Assembly: GCA_945906725.1 (NCBI GenBank)
Contig: CAMDRI010000050.1
Span: forward strand, 1-33,892
DNA from: Candidatus Kuenenia stuttgartensis
Lineage (GTDB): Bacteria > Planctomycetota > Planctomycetia > Planctomycetales > Planctomycetaceae
Length of the DNA stretch: 33,892 nt
Reading direction: 5' to 3'
The notes beneath the pieces were generated by a model that had not been told where the DNA came from, made no database searches, and was given only the letters and a program-made list of their open reading frames with translations. Positions 8,599-17,926 of this stretch are shown one piece after another. A program made the translations under genes and the position numbers. How positions within the stretch are numbered: the stretch's first letter is position 1; the number at the start of each line of letters is the position of its first letter.

Positions 8599-11500
8599 TC
8601 AGTCTTCAATCGCCAGCTTGAATTCATCCGAGTTCGCCTTGAGTTCCGGTGCGTACATCGCGAAGGCTTTCGTCGGCAGCGCGCTGAACTTGCCGGGGAT
8701 TTCGGCCCGTAGGCGGTACGAGAGGCTGTGTTGGCCGCGGGCGAGTGCTCGGACGAAGAACGCAACGCGCTCATCGCGGAATTCGACGTAGGCGTGCATT
8801 TCGTTGCCGTTGTAGCCGCTGCGGACTTCGACCGGCTCGAAGCCGCTGGCTTTCGGGTCTTCGAATAGCAGGTACTCGTAGTCGTTCTTACTGTCGATCT
8901 CCAATTCGACTTCGACCAAGTCGCCGCTCTTGAGCTTGTCGAGGTTCGCCAGTTCGGTCCGTTCGTACTTCTCGACCTTCTGGCTGACGACTTGGCCACG
9001 TGAGCCGGAGACGTTCACTTTCTTCTCGACCGGTATCAGCTTGTAGTACTTGCGGTTCACCTTCACTTCGAGACCCGCTTTCGTGATGAAGTCTTCGAGC
9101 GTGAAGTTGGTGAGGTAGGCGTTGAAGTAGAGAGGATTTTCGTTTTTTAATTTTTGATTTTTGATTTTCGATTCGTCGAGCGGTTTCTTTCGGAGTTCGA
9201 TGACATGCTCGCCCGCAGTCAGCACCTCGCCTTCGATGACGAACTTGTTGTTGAAGCCGAACAGCGTCTCCGGCGTGATCTCGACGGTTTGTTTCACGTC
9301 GCCGTCGATTAGGACTTCGACCAGCAAGTTGGGTTTGTCTTCGCCGCTGGCTTTGAGGTACTCGGCCATCGCTTCGATGCAGATCGAGCTGTCGCGGGTG
9401 CTGTTCCAGTAGGTTGCGTGCTTGCGGTTATTGAGCAGGTATTTCACCAGCCGCGACGCTCGTTCGTCTTTCGCGTCGACTCGCGAGAGCAGCTTGAGAT
9501 AGTAGGCGTTGGCTTCGATGTCGCTGCCGTACCAGGACCACCAGTAATTGTTCTCCGGCAGCTTGAGGTACGCGGTTTGGTTCTCGTCGTCCTGGACGAG
9601 GAACTGTTCGATGTTCTTCAGGATCATCGCCAGCTTGTCAGCTTGTTTTTGCTTATGCAGAGCGAGGCCAAACAGCGCCTTGGCATAGACTGGCAGGTGC
9701 GTGCGGTCTCGGTAGAGGAACTCCAGCATGTCGGCGTCGGCGTGATCGTCATCGACGAGCACCATGTAGATGAAGGCGTCGAGCGCGTCCGCGTGATCCT
9801 TCCACGGGTTGACTGGATTCGCTTTCTTTTCGCCGGTGATGAAGTCCTTGCCGGAGTTCTTGAGTCGGCGGACTTCTTCAGCCTGATACCGCTTGAGCCA
9901 TTCGACGCCTCGTTCCATGACGCCGGGGATGATGGCGACGTCGTTCTCGCGAGCGATCTGCAGGCCGTGAATGACCACGGCGGTCGTGTGCGGGTACGAG
10001 TGCTCGCCCCAGCCGGAGAACCAGCCCCAGCCGCCGTCGCTGACTTGCATCTCGGTCAGGCGTTCGAGGCCGCTCTTCACCATCGTGGTGACTTCGGCTT
10101 CGTCGAAGACCGGGTTGCGGTCGAAGCGTTTCCAGCCATTTGCGCGTGCGACGTCGTCGCCGATTTCCTGAGCGTTCAAGTTCGTTCGCTTCTGCTGGAT
10201 CGCCTTCAGGTCGAGGCCCATGTTCCGCAGGATGCGTTGTGTGACGACCGTCGGCAGGAAGCGGTTGAGCGTTTGCTCGGTGCAGCCATGCGGGTAATCG
10301 ACGAGATATGGCAGCGCATCAACCATCGCCCCGGCCAGCGTCGGCGAGTATCGCACTTCGAGCCGTGTTTGATTGGCTCGGCGTTCTTTCGGGACGTTGA
10401 TCGTGAGTTTTCCGGTCGTCTTGTCGGGACGGATGACACCCGACCAACTCTCGGTCTTGAGCATCCCGTGAACGTAGACGGGGAACTTCATTTCCATCGC
10501 ATCGGACTCTTCGTCGGTCCGAGCCGACATGCGAACGACGGCTTCGCCTTCGTCGATGACGGAGACTCGCCAATCGACACGTTCCTCGCCGCCGGCTTTG
10601 ACTTTGATGCGTTTCGACAAGCGCATCAGCCGGAACGCGCTAGTATCCGGTTTTTCCGATTTTTGCGCGTCAGCCAATTCTGAACCGGACGCTACCGCGT
10701 TCCGACTGATTTGCTGCCCGTTCGCGCCGCCAACCGCACGCATCAGCCGGTCGTCGATTTCCAGCACGGCTTCGACCTCTTTGTCGATCTTCAAATAGTT
10801 GTGGACGTTGGCCGACAGCACGACTTCGTCCTTCTGCACGAAGAATCGCGGAGCTTGCAGGCGGACGAGCAGATTCTTCGTCGTCGTGATCTCGGCTTCG
10901 CCTTGTCCGACGCGCGTGCCGAGTCCCATCGCCCAGCACTTCACTTTCCAGCCGGTGAGTTGTTCGGGCATCGTCAACGCGAATTCGGCAACACCCTCGC
11001 TGCTGGTTGTGACAGATGCTGCCCAGAAGGCGGTATCGGCGAAGTTGCTGCGGACGGTTGGCTGCACGGCGTTTGGCAACGGGCCTGCATCTCCGAGTGC
11101 CGCACTCTCGGACGGCTCGTCCGGCGCGACGGCATTCTTCTTCGTTGTTTCTCCGCCACCGAACCCTTCGGCTCGCGCGGAGGTCATCTTGCTTCGGCTG
11201 CGCATGCTGGACCGGCGATTCACTCCGCCTGAAACCGCCTGCAGCATTTCCATCTCTTCGACGACCGCGCCGCCGAAAACGCCGAGGTCGCTCATGACGA
11301 GTTCGTTTGGCTTCAAGAGTTGATAGGTGTGCCGGTCGAGGCTCGATTCGGTGCGCGGGTGATGATGACGTCGCCACTTCCAGAAGAACTCTTTGATCTC
11401 CGGCACGTTCGATCCGCCGGAGATGTACTCGACCGACTTGTCGTAGATGCTCAGCACGGTCGATCCAACAAACGGTTTTCCGGTTGAGTCGGTCAGCTTC

Positions 11501-14500
11501 ACCTGCACCTTCGCCGGCGATCCGGGCTTGTATTCGTCCTGGCTGGGAATGACCGTGACGTTGAGCACGCGCTTCTCTGGCGGGACGACGATCTCTCGCA
11601 TTTCCTGATGCACCTTCGCGTCGGCGACGGTCACGGCTTCGACGAAGAAGTTCGGCATGTCGCGTTGCACCACGGCGATCTCTTCGAGGTGGCTCTTGCC
11701 ATCGAGCCGAATCAACTTCGGCGGCAGATACACGCCGTTGGTCGGTCGGATGAACAGCAGCACGGCTCCGCCGGCCTTGTTCGTATTAATCATCAGTCGA
11801 ACTGTTTCACCGGCGGCGTACTCGCGTTTCTCGGTGACGAGTTCGAGATCGTTGAAGCGGAACTCTTCGCCCTTGAAACCGTCGCCTCGGACGACGAAGA
11901 GGTATCCACCTTCAATCGTCCCCTCATCTTTGCCGCCAGGAAGCGGATTGAGTTTTCGTGGGAGCTTGTAGCTCAGCCGATACTGCCCGGCCTTCGCGGC
12001 CTTCATCTGCTGGCGAGCGTAGCCTTCGGCGTTCGTGTTGAGCTTCCACGTTTGCAAGGCCTTCTCGACCGGCTCGCCCTTGACGTTGTAGGTGATGGCA
12101 AACAACGTCAGTTCGCCAACACCGGCGACCGGCTTTTGATCGACGGTCTGAGCACGGAACTCGGCGAGGATGTCATCGCCGGCTCGGTAGTGGCCGCGGT
12201 TGACCCACGCAAAAACTCGGAAGGGTTCGCGAGCGACCAGGACGTTGCCGGTGCCGACGATCGTGCGGCGCGACTGATCGACGACCTCGGCGGTGATCGA
12301 GTACGAGTGATCGGTGTCGCCATGCACGGCTTTCGCCAGCGACGTGTCGATCTCGACGGAGACCGTGCCGTCCTCGCCGATTTCGGTCTCGCGTTCGATG
12401 ACGACTTCGGGTTGCTCGGCTCCACGGCCCCACCAGATCGGGTACGGTCGAGCACAGCCCCAGCGACGCCAGTCGGGATACCAGTCGTAATCGCTGGCGA
12501 ACCACCAGTAACCTCGGCCGTAGAACCAATCCCACGTCGCGAGCGGATACCAAGTGCTGTTGTGGCTGGTGCGGAGGACTTTGTATTTGACCTTCGCTTT
12601 CGTGACCGCTCCGCCGAAGTAGTAGTTCGCTTTGATCGTCGCTGTGATTTTGTCGCCGAGCGCGACCGGTTCCTTCGGCGAGTCGATCTTCACCTCGAAC
12701 TCCGGCTTGTTGTATTCCTCGACGCGAAACGAGCCGCCGCCGTAACTCGGAGCGTAAAGGTGCCACACGCCCAACGGGGCGTCCTTCGGTAATTCGTAAT
12801 CTCCGGCCAAGCCACCGAACTGGTCGGCATCCAGCGACCGCTTGAAGACGATTTCCCCTTTCGGATTTCGCAACTCGACGGCGAAATCTTTCGCATTGGC
12901 GAACGTGTTGCTGTCGGGCTGATCGTACTTGGCGTCGCCGATCCACATCTTGAACTGCACCTTCTGAGCGGGTCGATAGACCGGCCGGTCTGTGATCGTG
13001 AAGGCTTTACGAGCGTGGTATTCCGGGTCGTGCCGATTCTGAAACCAGACGTGTGAGAAGCCGTGATACGCCAACCGGCCGGCGTCCGTGCGAGCAATCG
13101 CGACCCACTGATGGTCTTGCGGTTGCCGATTCGCTCCGAGCATCAGTTGCCCGTCGGGGCTTGAGAACTCGGCGAAGTTTTTCGTGAGGATCTTCCACTG
13201 CGGCTTGTCCGGAGCGACTTGCTCCTGCTTCCAGCCGAAGAATTCGACGTTGGCCTTGGCGATCGGCTGGCCGCTCACGGCGTCGGCGACGAAGTAGAAC
13301 GATTGGGCTTCGAGACTTTTCTTGACGATGACCGTGTCGGCCACCCACAGGATGATGCGGCTACTGTTGCCGTCGGCCATCTTCGATTCGACGAGATAGG
13401 CTCCCGGCTTTTGCAGCGGCGTCGTGACGGTGACGCGGTCATCGACGTGATTGGCTAGCGGAGCCAGTTTCAGAGTCCACTCGGCCGTCTTCGCCCTGAC
13501 GTACTGCTGCTGATTCTCGTGGACGATGCGATGCCCGATGTCGTGCAGATTCATCTGCTGACCGTCGAGCTGTGCCGGCCTGCTCTTGAGATATTTCTTG
13601 ACGTCATCGAGCAACTTCGCGACGTTCAACTCGTGAGCGGTGAACGTGACCGAGTTGCCGTTGCGGAATCGAAAATCGATGGTCGCACCCTGACCGGAGG
13701 GTTGCGTGGGCGACGACTCGAAGCGGCCCCAGTTCTTGACGATTTGGTCGACCGCAACCTGCCGATGCGGGCCATGCTCCGTCGGATTTCCCGGCCCGTA
13801 CTCGGCGATGGCCGCCTTCCACGCGGCGACCGCTTTCGGGTACTGCCGCCGGTTCTCGTAGAAGTGTGCGATCAACTCACGAGCCTGTTCACCCTGCTGA
13901 CTCTTGCCGCTGGCGATGATCGTCTGCCAGATGTGGAACGGGTTGAACTCGTCCGGCAGTTTGAAACGTTTCACGCCGGTCGCGACGTTCGCGATCGTCT
14001 CGTCTTCGCCCAGCGTGTGAACCGCGAACGAACCGGTCTTCGCGTCCCCTTTCGTACTGTCCTCGGCGAAGCGGCCCCACCAGCCGAAGTGAGCCATCGT
14101 CTCGACGCCGAATTGGGTTTGCAGAAACGCCGCGTGAGTCAGCAGCACCTCGTTCTTGCGAGCCGAGTCCAACTCCATCGTCTGAGCCAGCATCCACCGC
14201 CAGCGTTCGCCATCGGACTTCGCGTCGGCGTAGCTCTTCGGTACGGAGTAGTAAATCGGATTGCCGTCGGCATCGACCGGAGCACCGTGCGCCGACTGCC
14301 GCTGCCCGCGCCACAACCATTGCCAGTGGCCCTCCTCGTAGTCGGGCAGCGTCGCGAGGTCGGTCAGGATTTGCAGCTTCCACGATTCCGAGTGCCCCAT
14401 GCCGTTGAGCAACACCTGCGCGAAGGTCGAATGAAACTGAGCGGCCTCGGCCTTGCTGTCGTCCTTCAGAGCCAGCGGCAACGCCTGCGTGAGCAACTGC

Positions 14501-14940
14501 AACGCCCGCACGCGATCCCGCTCGCTCGCATGAACGTGCTTGCCATCGCCTCCGCGATGCGGGCCGCGCTGAAACTTGCCGGCGATGATCACGCCGTTGT
14601 GCTCGATTTGCAGATACGACTGCGCAGCGGCTTCCAGCAGTCGCCAGTTATCTTTGTGGGATTCGATCACCTTTTCACGGAAGTCGTCGATCTCGTTGAC
14701 GCGGTCGAGGTTTTGCAAGCAATGATTCGCGTGATTGAGCGTCTCCGGCATTTCCTTCGCGGGCGACTTCGGATCGAGACCCAGCTTGCGGAACTCCTCG
14801 AAGGCTTCTTTGAAGTTGCCGGCTGCCATTTTCTTATGGGCCTTGCTGAAACTCGGCGGCTTGGCTTCCTCACCCATGGCCCACAGGCCCGCAATCGTCA
14901 ACGCCAAACTGCCGCACAGAATCCAAACAGACCGATACAT
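8599..14940 (-). CDS. Alpha-2-macroglobulin family protein with thioester
   Basis: 2113 aa, secreted (MYRSVWILCGSLALTIAGLW signal; no lipobox). Residues about 30-480 are helical and TPR-like. MG2-type domain with RPVYRPAQKVQFKMWIG is near residue 650, the A2M domain (FADTAFWAASVTTSSEG) near 1298, and the thioester motif GCTEQ with Cys1553 and Gln1556 is followed by an alpha/alpha toroid (YPHTTAVVIHGLQIA). Bacterial members trap proteases by covalent thioester attack. GAGG 8 bases before the ATG supports the start. Unusual points are an aromatic-rich stretch at about 802-838 and a Lys/Asn patch at 1923-1935 from AT-rich DNA. The usual partner PbpC is absent; the neighbours are a HEAT/TPR protein and DUF1028. 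Confidence 0.93.
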   Translation of the reverse strand: MYRSVWILCGSLALTIAGLWAMGEEAKPPSFSKAHKKMAAGNFKEAFEEFRKLGLDPKSPAKEMPETLNHANHCLQNLDRVNEIDDFREKVIESHKDNWRLLEAAAQSYLQIEHNGVIIAGKFQRGPHRGGDGKHVHASERDRVRALQLLTQALPLALKDDSKAEAAQFHSTFAQVLLNGMGHSESWKLQILTDLATLPDYEEGHWQWLWRGQRQSAHGAPVDADGNPIYYSVPKSYADAKSDGERWRWMLAQTMELDSARKNEVLLTHAAFLQTQFGVETMAHFGWWGRFAEDSTKGDAKTGSFAVHTLGEDETIANVATGVKRFKLPDEFNPFHIWQTIIASGKSQQGEQARELIAHFYENRRQYPKAVAAWKAAIAEYGPGNPTEHGPHRQVAVDQIVKNWGRFESSPTQPSGQGATIDFRFRNGNSVTFTAHELNVAKLLDDVKKYLKSRPAQLDGQQMNLHDIGHRIVHENQQQYVRAKTAEWTLKLAPLANHVDDRVTVTTPLQKPGAYLVESKMADGNSSRIILWVADTVIVKKSLEAQSFYFVADAVSGQPIAKANVEFFGWKQEQVAPDKPQWKILTKNFAEFSSPDGQLMLGANRQPQDHQWVAIARTDAGRLAYHGFSHVWFQNRHDPEYHARKAFTITDRPVYRPAQKVQFKMWIGDAKYDQPDSNTFANAKDFAVELRNPKGEIVFKRSLDADQFGGLAGDYELPKDAPLGVWHLYAPSYGGGSFRVEEYNKPEFEVKIDSPKEPVALGDKITATIKANYYFGGAVTKAKVKYKVLRTSHNSTWYPLATWDWFYGRGYWWFASDYDWYPDWRRWGCARPYPIWWGRGAEQPEVVIERETEIGEDGTVSVEIDTSLAKAVHGDTDHSYSITAEVVDQSRRTIVGTGNVLVAREPFRVFAWVNRGHYRAGDDILAEFRAQTVDQKPVAGVGELTLFAITYNVKGEPVEKALQTWKLNTNAEGYARQQMKAAKAGQYRLSYKLPRKLNPLPGGKDEGTIEGGYLFVVRGDGFKGEEFRFNDLELVTEKREYAAGETVRLMINTNKAGGAVLLFIRPTNGVYLPPKLIRLDGKSHLEEIAVVQRDMPNFFVEAVTVADAKVHQEMREIVVPPEKRVLNVTVIPSQDEYKPGSPAKVQVKLTDSTGKPFVGSTVLSIYDKSVEYISGGSNVPEIKEFFWKWRRHHHPRTESSLDRHTYQLLKPNELVMSDLGVFGGAVVEEMEMLQAVSGGVNRRSSMRSRSKMTSARAEGFGGGETTKKNAVAPDEPSESAALGDAGPLPNAVQPTVRSNFADTAFWAASVTTSSEGVAEFALTMPEQLTGWKVKCWAMGLGTRVGQGEAEITTTKNLLVRLQAPRFFVQKDEVVLSANVHNYLKIDKEVEAVLEIDDRLMRAVGGANGQQISRNAVASGSELADAQKSEKPDTSAFRLMRLSKRIKVKAGGEERVDWRVSVIDEGEAVVRMSARTDEESDAMEMKFPVYVHGMLKTESWSGVIRPDKTTGKLTINVPKERRANQTRLEVRYSPTLAGAMVDALPYLVDYPHGCTEQTLNRFLPTVVTQRILRNMGLDLKAIQQKRTNLNAQEIGDDVARANGWKRFDRNPVFDEAEVTTMVKSGLERLTEMQVSDGGWGWFSGWGEHSYPHTTAVVIHGLQIARENDVAIIPGVMERGVEWLKRYQAEEVRRLKNSGKDFITGEKKANPVNPWKDHADALDAFIYMVLVDDDHADADMLEFLYRDRTHLPVYAKALFGLALHKQKQADKLAMILKNIEQFLVQDDENQTAYLKLPENNYWWSWYGSDIEANAYYLKLLSRVDAKDERASRLVKYLLNNRKHATYWNSTRDSSICIEAMAEYLKASGEDKPNLLVEVLIDGDVKQTVEITPETLFGFNNKFVIEGEVLTAGEHVIELRKKPLDESKIKNQKLKNENPLYFNAYLTNFTLEDFITKAGLEVKVNRKYYKLIPVEKKVNVSGSRGQVVSQKVEKYERTELANLDKLKSGDLVEVELEIDSKNDYEYLLFEDPKASGFEPVEVRSGYNGNEMHAYVEFRDERVAFFVRALARGQHSLSYRLRAEIPGKFSALPTKAFAMYAPELKANSDEFKLAIED
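9137..9174. repeat. AT-rich tandem tract inside the macroglobulin gene
   Basis: A 38-base stretch of T-rich DNA repeating TTTTTGATTT-like units in a gene of about 60% GC. On the minus strand it reads repeated AAAATCAAAAATC and encodes SKIKNQKLKNEN. It is in frame. The composition suggests an inserted simple-sequence tract. A weaker relative (AATTCTCAATTCGTAATT) lies at about 21860-21877 between the two Lol-type genes. Confidence 0.7.
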
Positions 14941-14954
14941 GATGAATCCTCAGA

Positions 14955-15030
14955 CGTGGGGCTCGTTTTCAAGGTGCCCGTGAATCGCGCCGCCGACGGC
15001 GGAAGGAGCACGTTGGAAACGTGCTCCACG
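14955..15030. repeat. Palindromic element type B
   Basis: The left arm CGTGGGGCTCGTTTTCAAGG and right arm AGCACGTTGGAAACGTGCTC CACG enclose a GC-rich spacer that itself contains GCCGCCGACGGCGG. It occupies the gap between the HEAT/TPR gene stop and the macroglobulin start, 14 bases upstream of that ATG and just outside its SD. The right arm is nearly identical to that of the copy inside the membrane protein gene. Confidence 0.8.
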
Positions 15031-15085
15031 GAACTTCACGAAATGCAGGGCCGTTCGACAGATCACGCTGCGGGAAAGTTCCGGC

Positions 15086-17824
15086 TCAATCGGCCTTCGC
15101 CTTCAGGCCAGAGAGTTCCTGGAATTCCGGAAGGTCGTGTAGGGAGGTGAGATCCGGGTCTTTCTTCATCCAGTCTTGATCGTTAAAGCCCAGTTTCTTC
15201 GATTCGAGCAGGTCATCCAGAGCCTTGCGGCGGAACGTTTCGAGCTTCTTGTCCCGTTCGGGGAGCTTGTCGTCCTTCAGCAGTTTTTCGACTCCTCGGC
15301 CGTAGACGCAGGCGACGTTGTAGAGGAACAAGCCGTCGCTCGGAAATTTGGACCGGACGTCCTCGACAAGCTTGATCCCTTCGTCGAATTTGCCTTCGAC
15401 AGCCAGACAAATCCCCAGACCGGTGATCGCCTGATGGTTGAGGTCATCGAGCGCGAATGCCTTTTCGAAATCTTTTTTGGCATCGGGATATTTGTCCTGT
15501 CGAATGAGCACGTTGGCTCGGCCCGTGAACGCGTCTGGAAGATCCGGGTCGGTTTTGATCGCCTGATCGAAGAATTCGATTGCCGCCTTGTGATCGTTCT
15601 GCTGTTCCATCGCTCGGGCTTGAAAGACGTACTGCATCGCGGGAGATCGCTGATAAATGTTCTGCAACGCTTGTCGAGCCTGCGTCTGGCGAGTTTGATC
15701 CGGAGAGGATCGAGCTTTTCGGATTGCGACTCGTGCCTCGGCGGTAGCGACTTGGCCGAGTGCGTTGGACGTGTAGATGATTGTGTTGGGCTGCGTCGTT
15801 TTCTCGAACGCCTGGATGAGCAGTTTGACGGCGGCGGGTGAGCCATCGTTCTGCAACCACTGGCAGACGGTGCTGACGACGCTGGCGTCTTGCGAATCCA
15901 GTGCGGGTTCCGCCAGTTTCAGAAACGCCGGCGACTTGAGCTGGCCGAGCACTCCCAGAACTGCCGTTTGTTCGTTGGGCCGCAGAGTGGCGTATTGCTC
16001 GACCAGTGTGTTGGCCACAGTCTGATCGCCAATCTGCGCGAGCGTGTTGATGAGACCGGTGCGGTCACCGGCGTTGTTCTTCAAGTGCTTCAGCAGCAAC
16101 GGCACCGAGGCTTGGTCTTTCGTCTTGGTCAGGAACGCCAACATCGCCGGAGTTGGCGGCACGGTCTCCATGTGCTTGAGCGTGAACTGCAGTGCGATTT
16201 GCTCACTAGCCGCATCCGGTTGGTTGGTGAGTTCGTTGTACGCCGTGTCACGGATCGCGGCATCCCGCGACTGGAGCGAGTCCTTGAGTACCTCGATCAA
16301 CTTCGGGTGTCCGACGCGGACGAGAGCTTGCAAGCCGTCGACCCCCAAACCTCCTTGCGGATCGCGAACGTACTTGTAAATCGTTTCCGACCAGATCGGC
16401 CGTGGGTTCTGAGCCAGCACTTTGACGATCGTCTTGCGCGATTCGGTCCCTTCGCGTTCGAGCAGTCCCAGCAACGAATCGTGAGCAGCGGCGTAGCGTG
16501 AGCCGGCCAGGCTTTCGACCGCCATCGACGCCAGCGGTTCAGTGTTCTTGCGGGCGTAGCCGAGCAGTTTTTCGATCGTTTCCGGCTCGCCAAAGTGACG
16601 CAGCGCCAGCAAAGCGGCCTTTTGCAATGCGGGGTCTTCGTCATCGGACAGTTGCAAAAGCAACGGCAGATTCTCGGTGGCGAGTCGCCCGCCTCCGGTC
16701 GCCACAGCCGCCGCCCGAGTCAGCGGATCGGCCGAGCGAATGTCTTCGAGCAACTCGGCGCGCGGCACGACTTCGTACACGGTGCGCAACGCCGCGACGA
16801 CGGCATCGGATGTTGTCTTGTGAACGATCGATGCATTCGCCATCGCGGCCGGGCTCATCGCCAAGCCGTAGTTGTTGACGCCGTAGTTTCCTTGAGCCTG
16901 ATTCGCTCCCGGCAATTCGGCCAAGCGAAACTCGGTGAACGACTGCGGGAGCGACGGAAGTTGCGAGTTCTGTGCGTCAGTCCGCCCGAGGCTCTGGGCC
17001 ATCCCGATGAACTGATAACTCAAATTGAGATCGATCGCCGGAGCACCCTCAGCCCAACGGATCACAACTCGCGAGACTTTTTGCGTCGCGAGACTTTCCA
17101 ACTCTTCGACGAGCGCTCCATAACTGATGAAGTTCAACTCGCCGCCGATCGTCAGCAGCGCGAGACAACCGCGCGGACCGAGCCGCTTCGAGGAGACGTC
17201 CAGCTTCGACATCGCCCAGGCGTTGACGTCGATCTCGATCGGCTTGTCGCCAGACGCGATGCTGAGCTTCAACTTAGGCAGACCGGGTCCGCGCGGCAGT
17301 CCGCTGAAAATGACCCACGTCGTGGCGGTCAGGCCGGGTGTGATTTTCATCGACGCCGTCGGTTTGATCTGATTCAGCGAATACCCCTGCTGGCCGACGT
17401 TGATCCCATAGTTCTGAATCTGTGCGTCGAGCACCCCGTTCTTCAGCGAGTTGCCGTCCGCATCGAGGGTGATCTGCGACGCCTCGACGGTCTTCGCCTC
17501 AGCCGTCAAGTTGATGAGCGTCAGCTTGGCCACGAACAGCCGATGCTCAACCGCTTGCCCGTTGCGAGTGCCGAAATTGAAGCTCTGAACCACGGGTGTC
17601 TCGAGCATCGCCACGAGTTTGCGATCCTCCGGGTTTTCCGGGATCGCCTTGGGCCCGTTTTTCAGCACCGACTTCAAGTCACGGTCGAGCTGATCGACCT
17701 TCTCCAGCAATCGCCGCAACAGTTCGGCATTCGGCGTGTCCGGAGTTTTCTCTTGAGCCGCAGCCGGGATCGACAACGCAGCAATGATGATCAGCAGACA
17801 ACAACCGAGAAGTGATCGGGGCAT
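15086..17824 (-). CDS. Secreted HEAT-repeat and TPR protein
   Basis: 912 aa. Signal peptide MPRSLLGCCLLIIIAALSIP, cleavage near AAA-QE, then a coiled LLRRLLEKVDQLDRDLKSVL segment. Residues about 60-280 are a beta-rich domain I do not recognise. HEAT-like repeats follow at about 370-700 (ALLALRHFGEPETIEKLLGY is typical), then TPR units at about 730-850 (AAIEFFDQAIKTDPDLPDAF and the next). The C-terminal DPDLTSLHDLPEFQEL is a common ending of planctomycete TPR proteins. The start at 17824 has GGGAG 8 bases upstream; a longer frame is only repeat translation. It sits upstream of the macroglobulin gene on the same strand, so a shared periplasmic scaffold role is possible but unproved. Confidence 0.85.
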   Translation of the reverse strand: MPRSLLGCCLLIIIAALSIPAAAQEKTPDTPNAELLRRLLEKVDQLDRDLKSVLKNGPKAIPENPEDRKLVAMLETPVVQSFNFGTRNGQAVEHRLFVAKLTLINLTAEAKTVEASQITLDADGNSLKNGVLDAQIQNYGINVGQQGYSLNQIKPTASMKITPGLTATTWVIFSGLPRGPGLPKLKLSIASGDKPIEIDVNAWAMSKLDVSSKRLGPRGCLALLTIGGELNFISYGALVEELESLATQKVSRVVIRWAEGAPAIDLNLSYQFIGMAQSLGRTDAQNSQLPSLPQSFTEFRLAELPGANQAQGNYGVNNYGLAMSPAAMANASIVHKTTSDAVVAALRTVYEVVPRAELLEDIRSADPLTRAAAVATGGGRLATENLPLLLQLSDDEDPALQKAALLALRHFGEPETIEKLLGYARKNTEPLASMAVESLAGSRYAAAHDSLLGLLEREGTESRKTIVKVLAQNPRPIWSETIYKYVRDPQGGLGVDGLQALVRVGHPKLIEVLKDSLQSRDAAIRDTAYNELTNQPDAASEQIALQFTLKHMETVPPTPAMLAFLTKTKDQASVPLLLKHLKNNAGDRTGLINTLAQIGDQTVANTLVEQYATLRPNEQTAVLGVLGQLKSPAFLKLAEPALDSQDASVVSTVCQWLQNDGSPAAVKLLIQAFEKTTQPNTIIYTSNALGQVATAEARVAIRKARSSPDQTRQTQARQALQNIYQRSPAMQYVFQARAMEQQNDHKAAIEFFDQAIKTDPDLPDAFTGRANVLIRQDKYPDAKKDFEKAFALDDLNHQAITGLGICLAVEGKFDEGIKLVEDVRSKFPSDGLFLYNVACVYGRGVEKLLKDDKLPERDKKLETFRRKALDDLLESKKLGFNDQDWMKKDPDLTSLHDLPEFQELSGLKAKAD

Positions 17825-17838
17825 GATCGAACTCCCAA

Positions 17839-17918
17839 GGAGGATGGGCACTCTTGCCCGTCCGCATTCTTGTCTCATTTTCTTTCAACGACTGGACGGG
17901 CAAGAGTGCCCATCCTCC
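17839..17918. repeat. Palindromic element type A, full length
   Basis: The arms GGAGGATGGGCACTCTTGCC...(17839-17863) and GGACGGGCAAGAGTGCCCAT...(17894-17918) are perfect inverted copies of 25 bases around a 30-base spacer. Each arm folds on itself through GGGCA/TGCCC. It fills the gap between the epimerase stop and the HEAT/TPR start. Confidence 0.9.
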
Positions 17919-17926
17919 AGTTTGAT

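Noticed and set aside
13519..15150. Long plus-strand open frame (543 codons) opposite the macroglobulin gene
   Set aside because: Its peptide is Arg/Leu/Val-rich without motifs and it lies opposite a clear gene; it is a GC-rich shadow frame. The same holds for 9418-10683, 11608-12792 and 16595-17815.
17839..17918. Type A palindromes as intrinsic terminators
   Set aside because: They lack T runs, some lie inside genes or between divergent starts, and the two real terminators in the window (81-114 and 26755-26784) look quite different.
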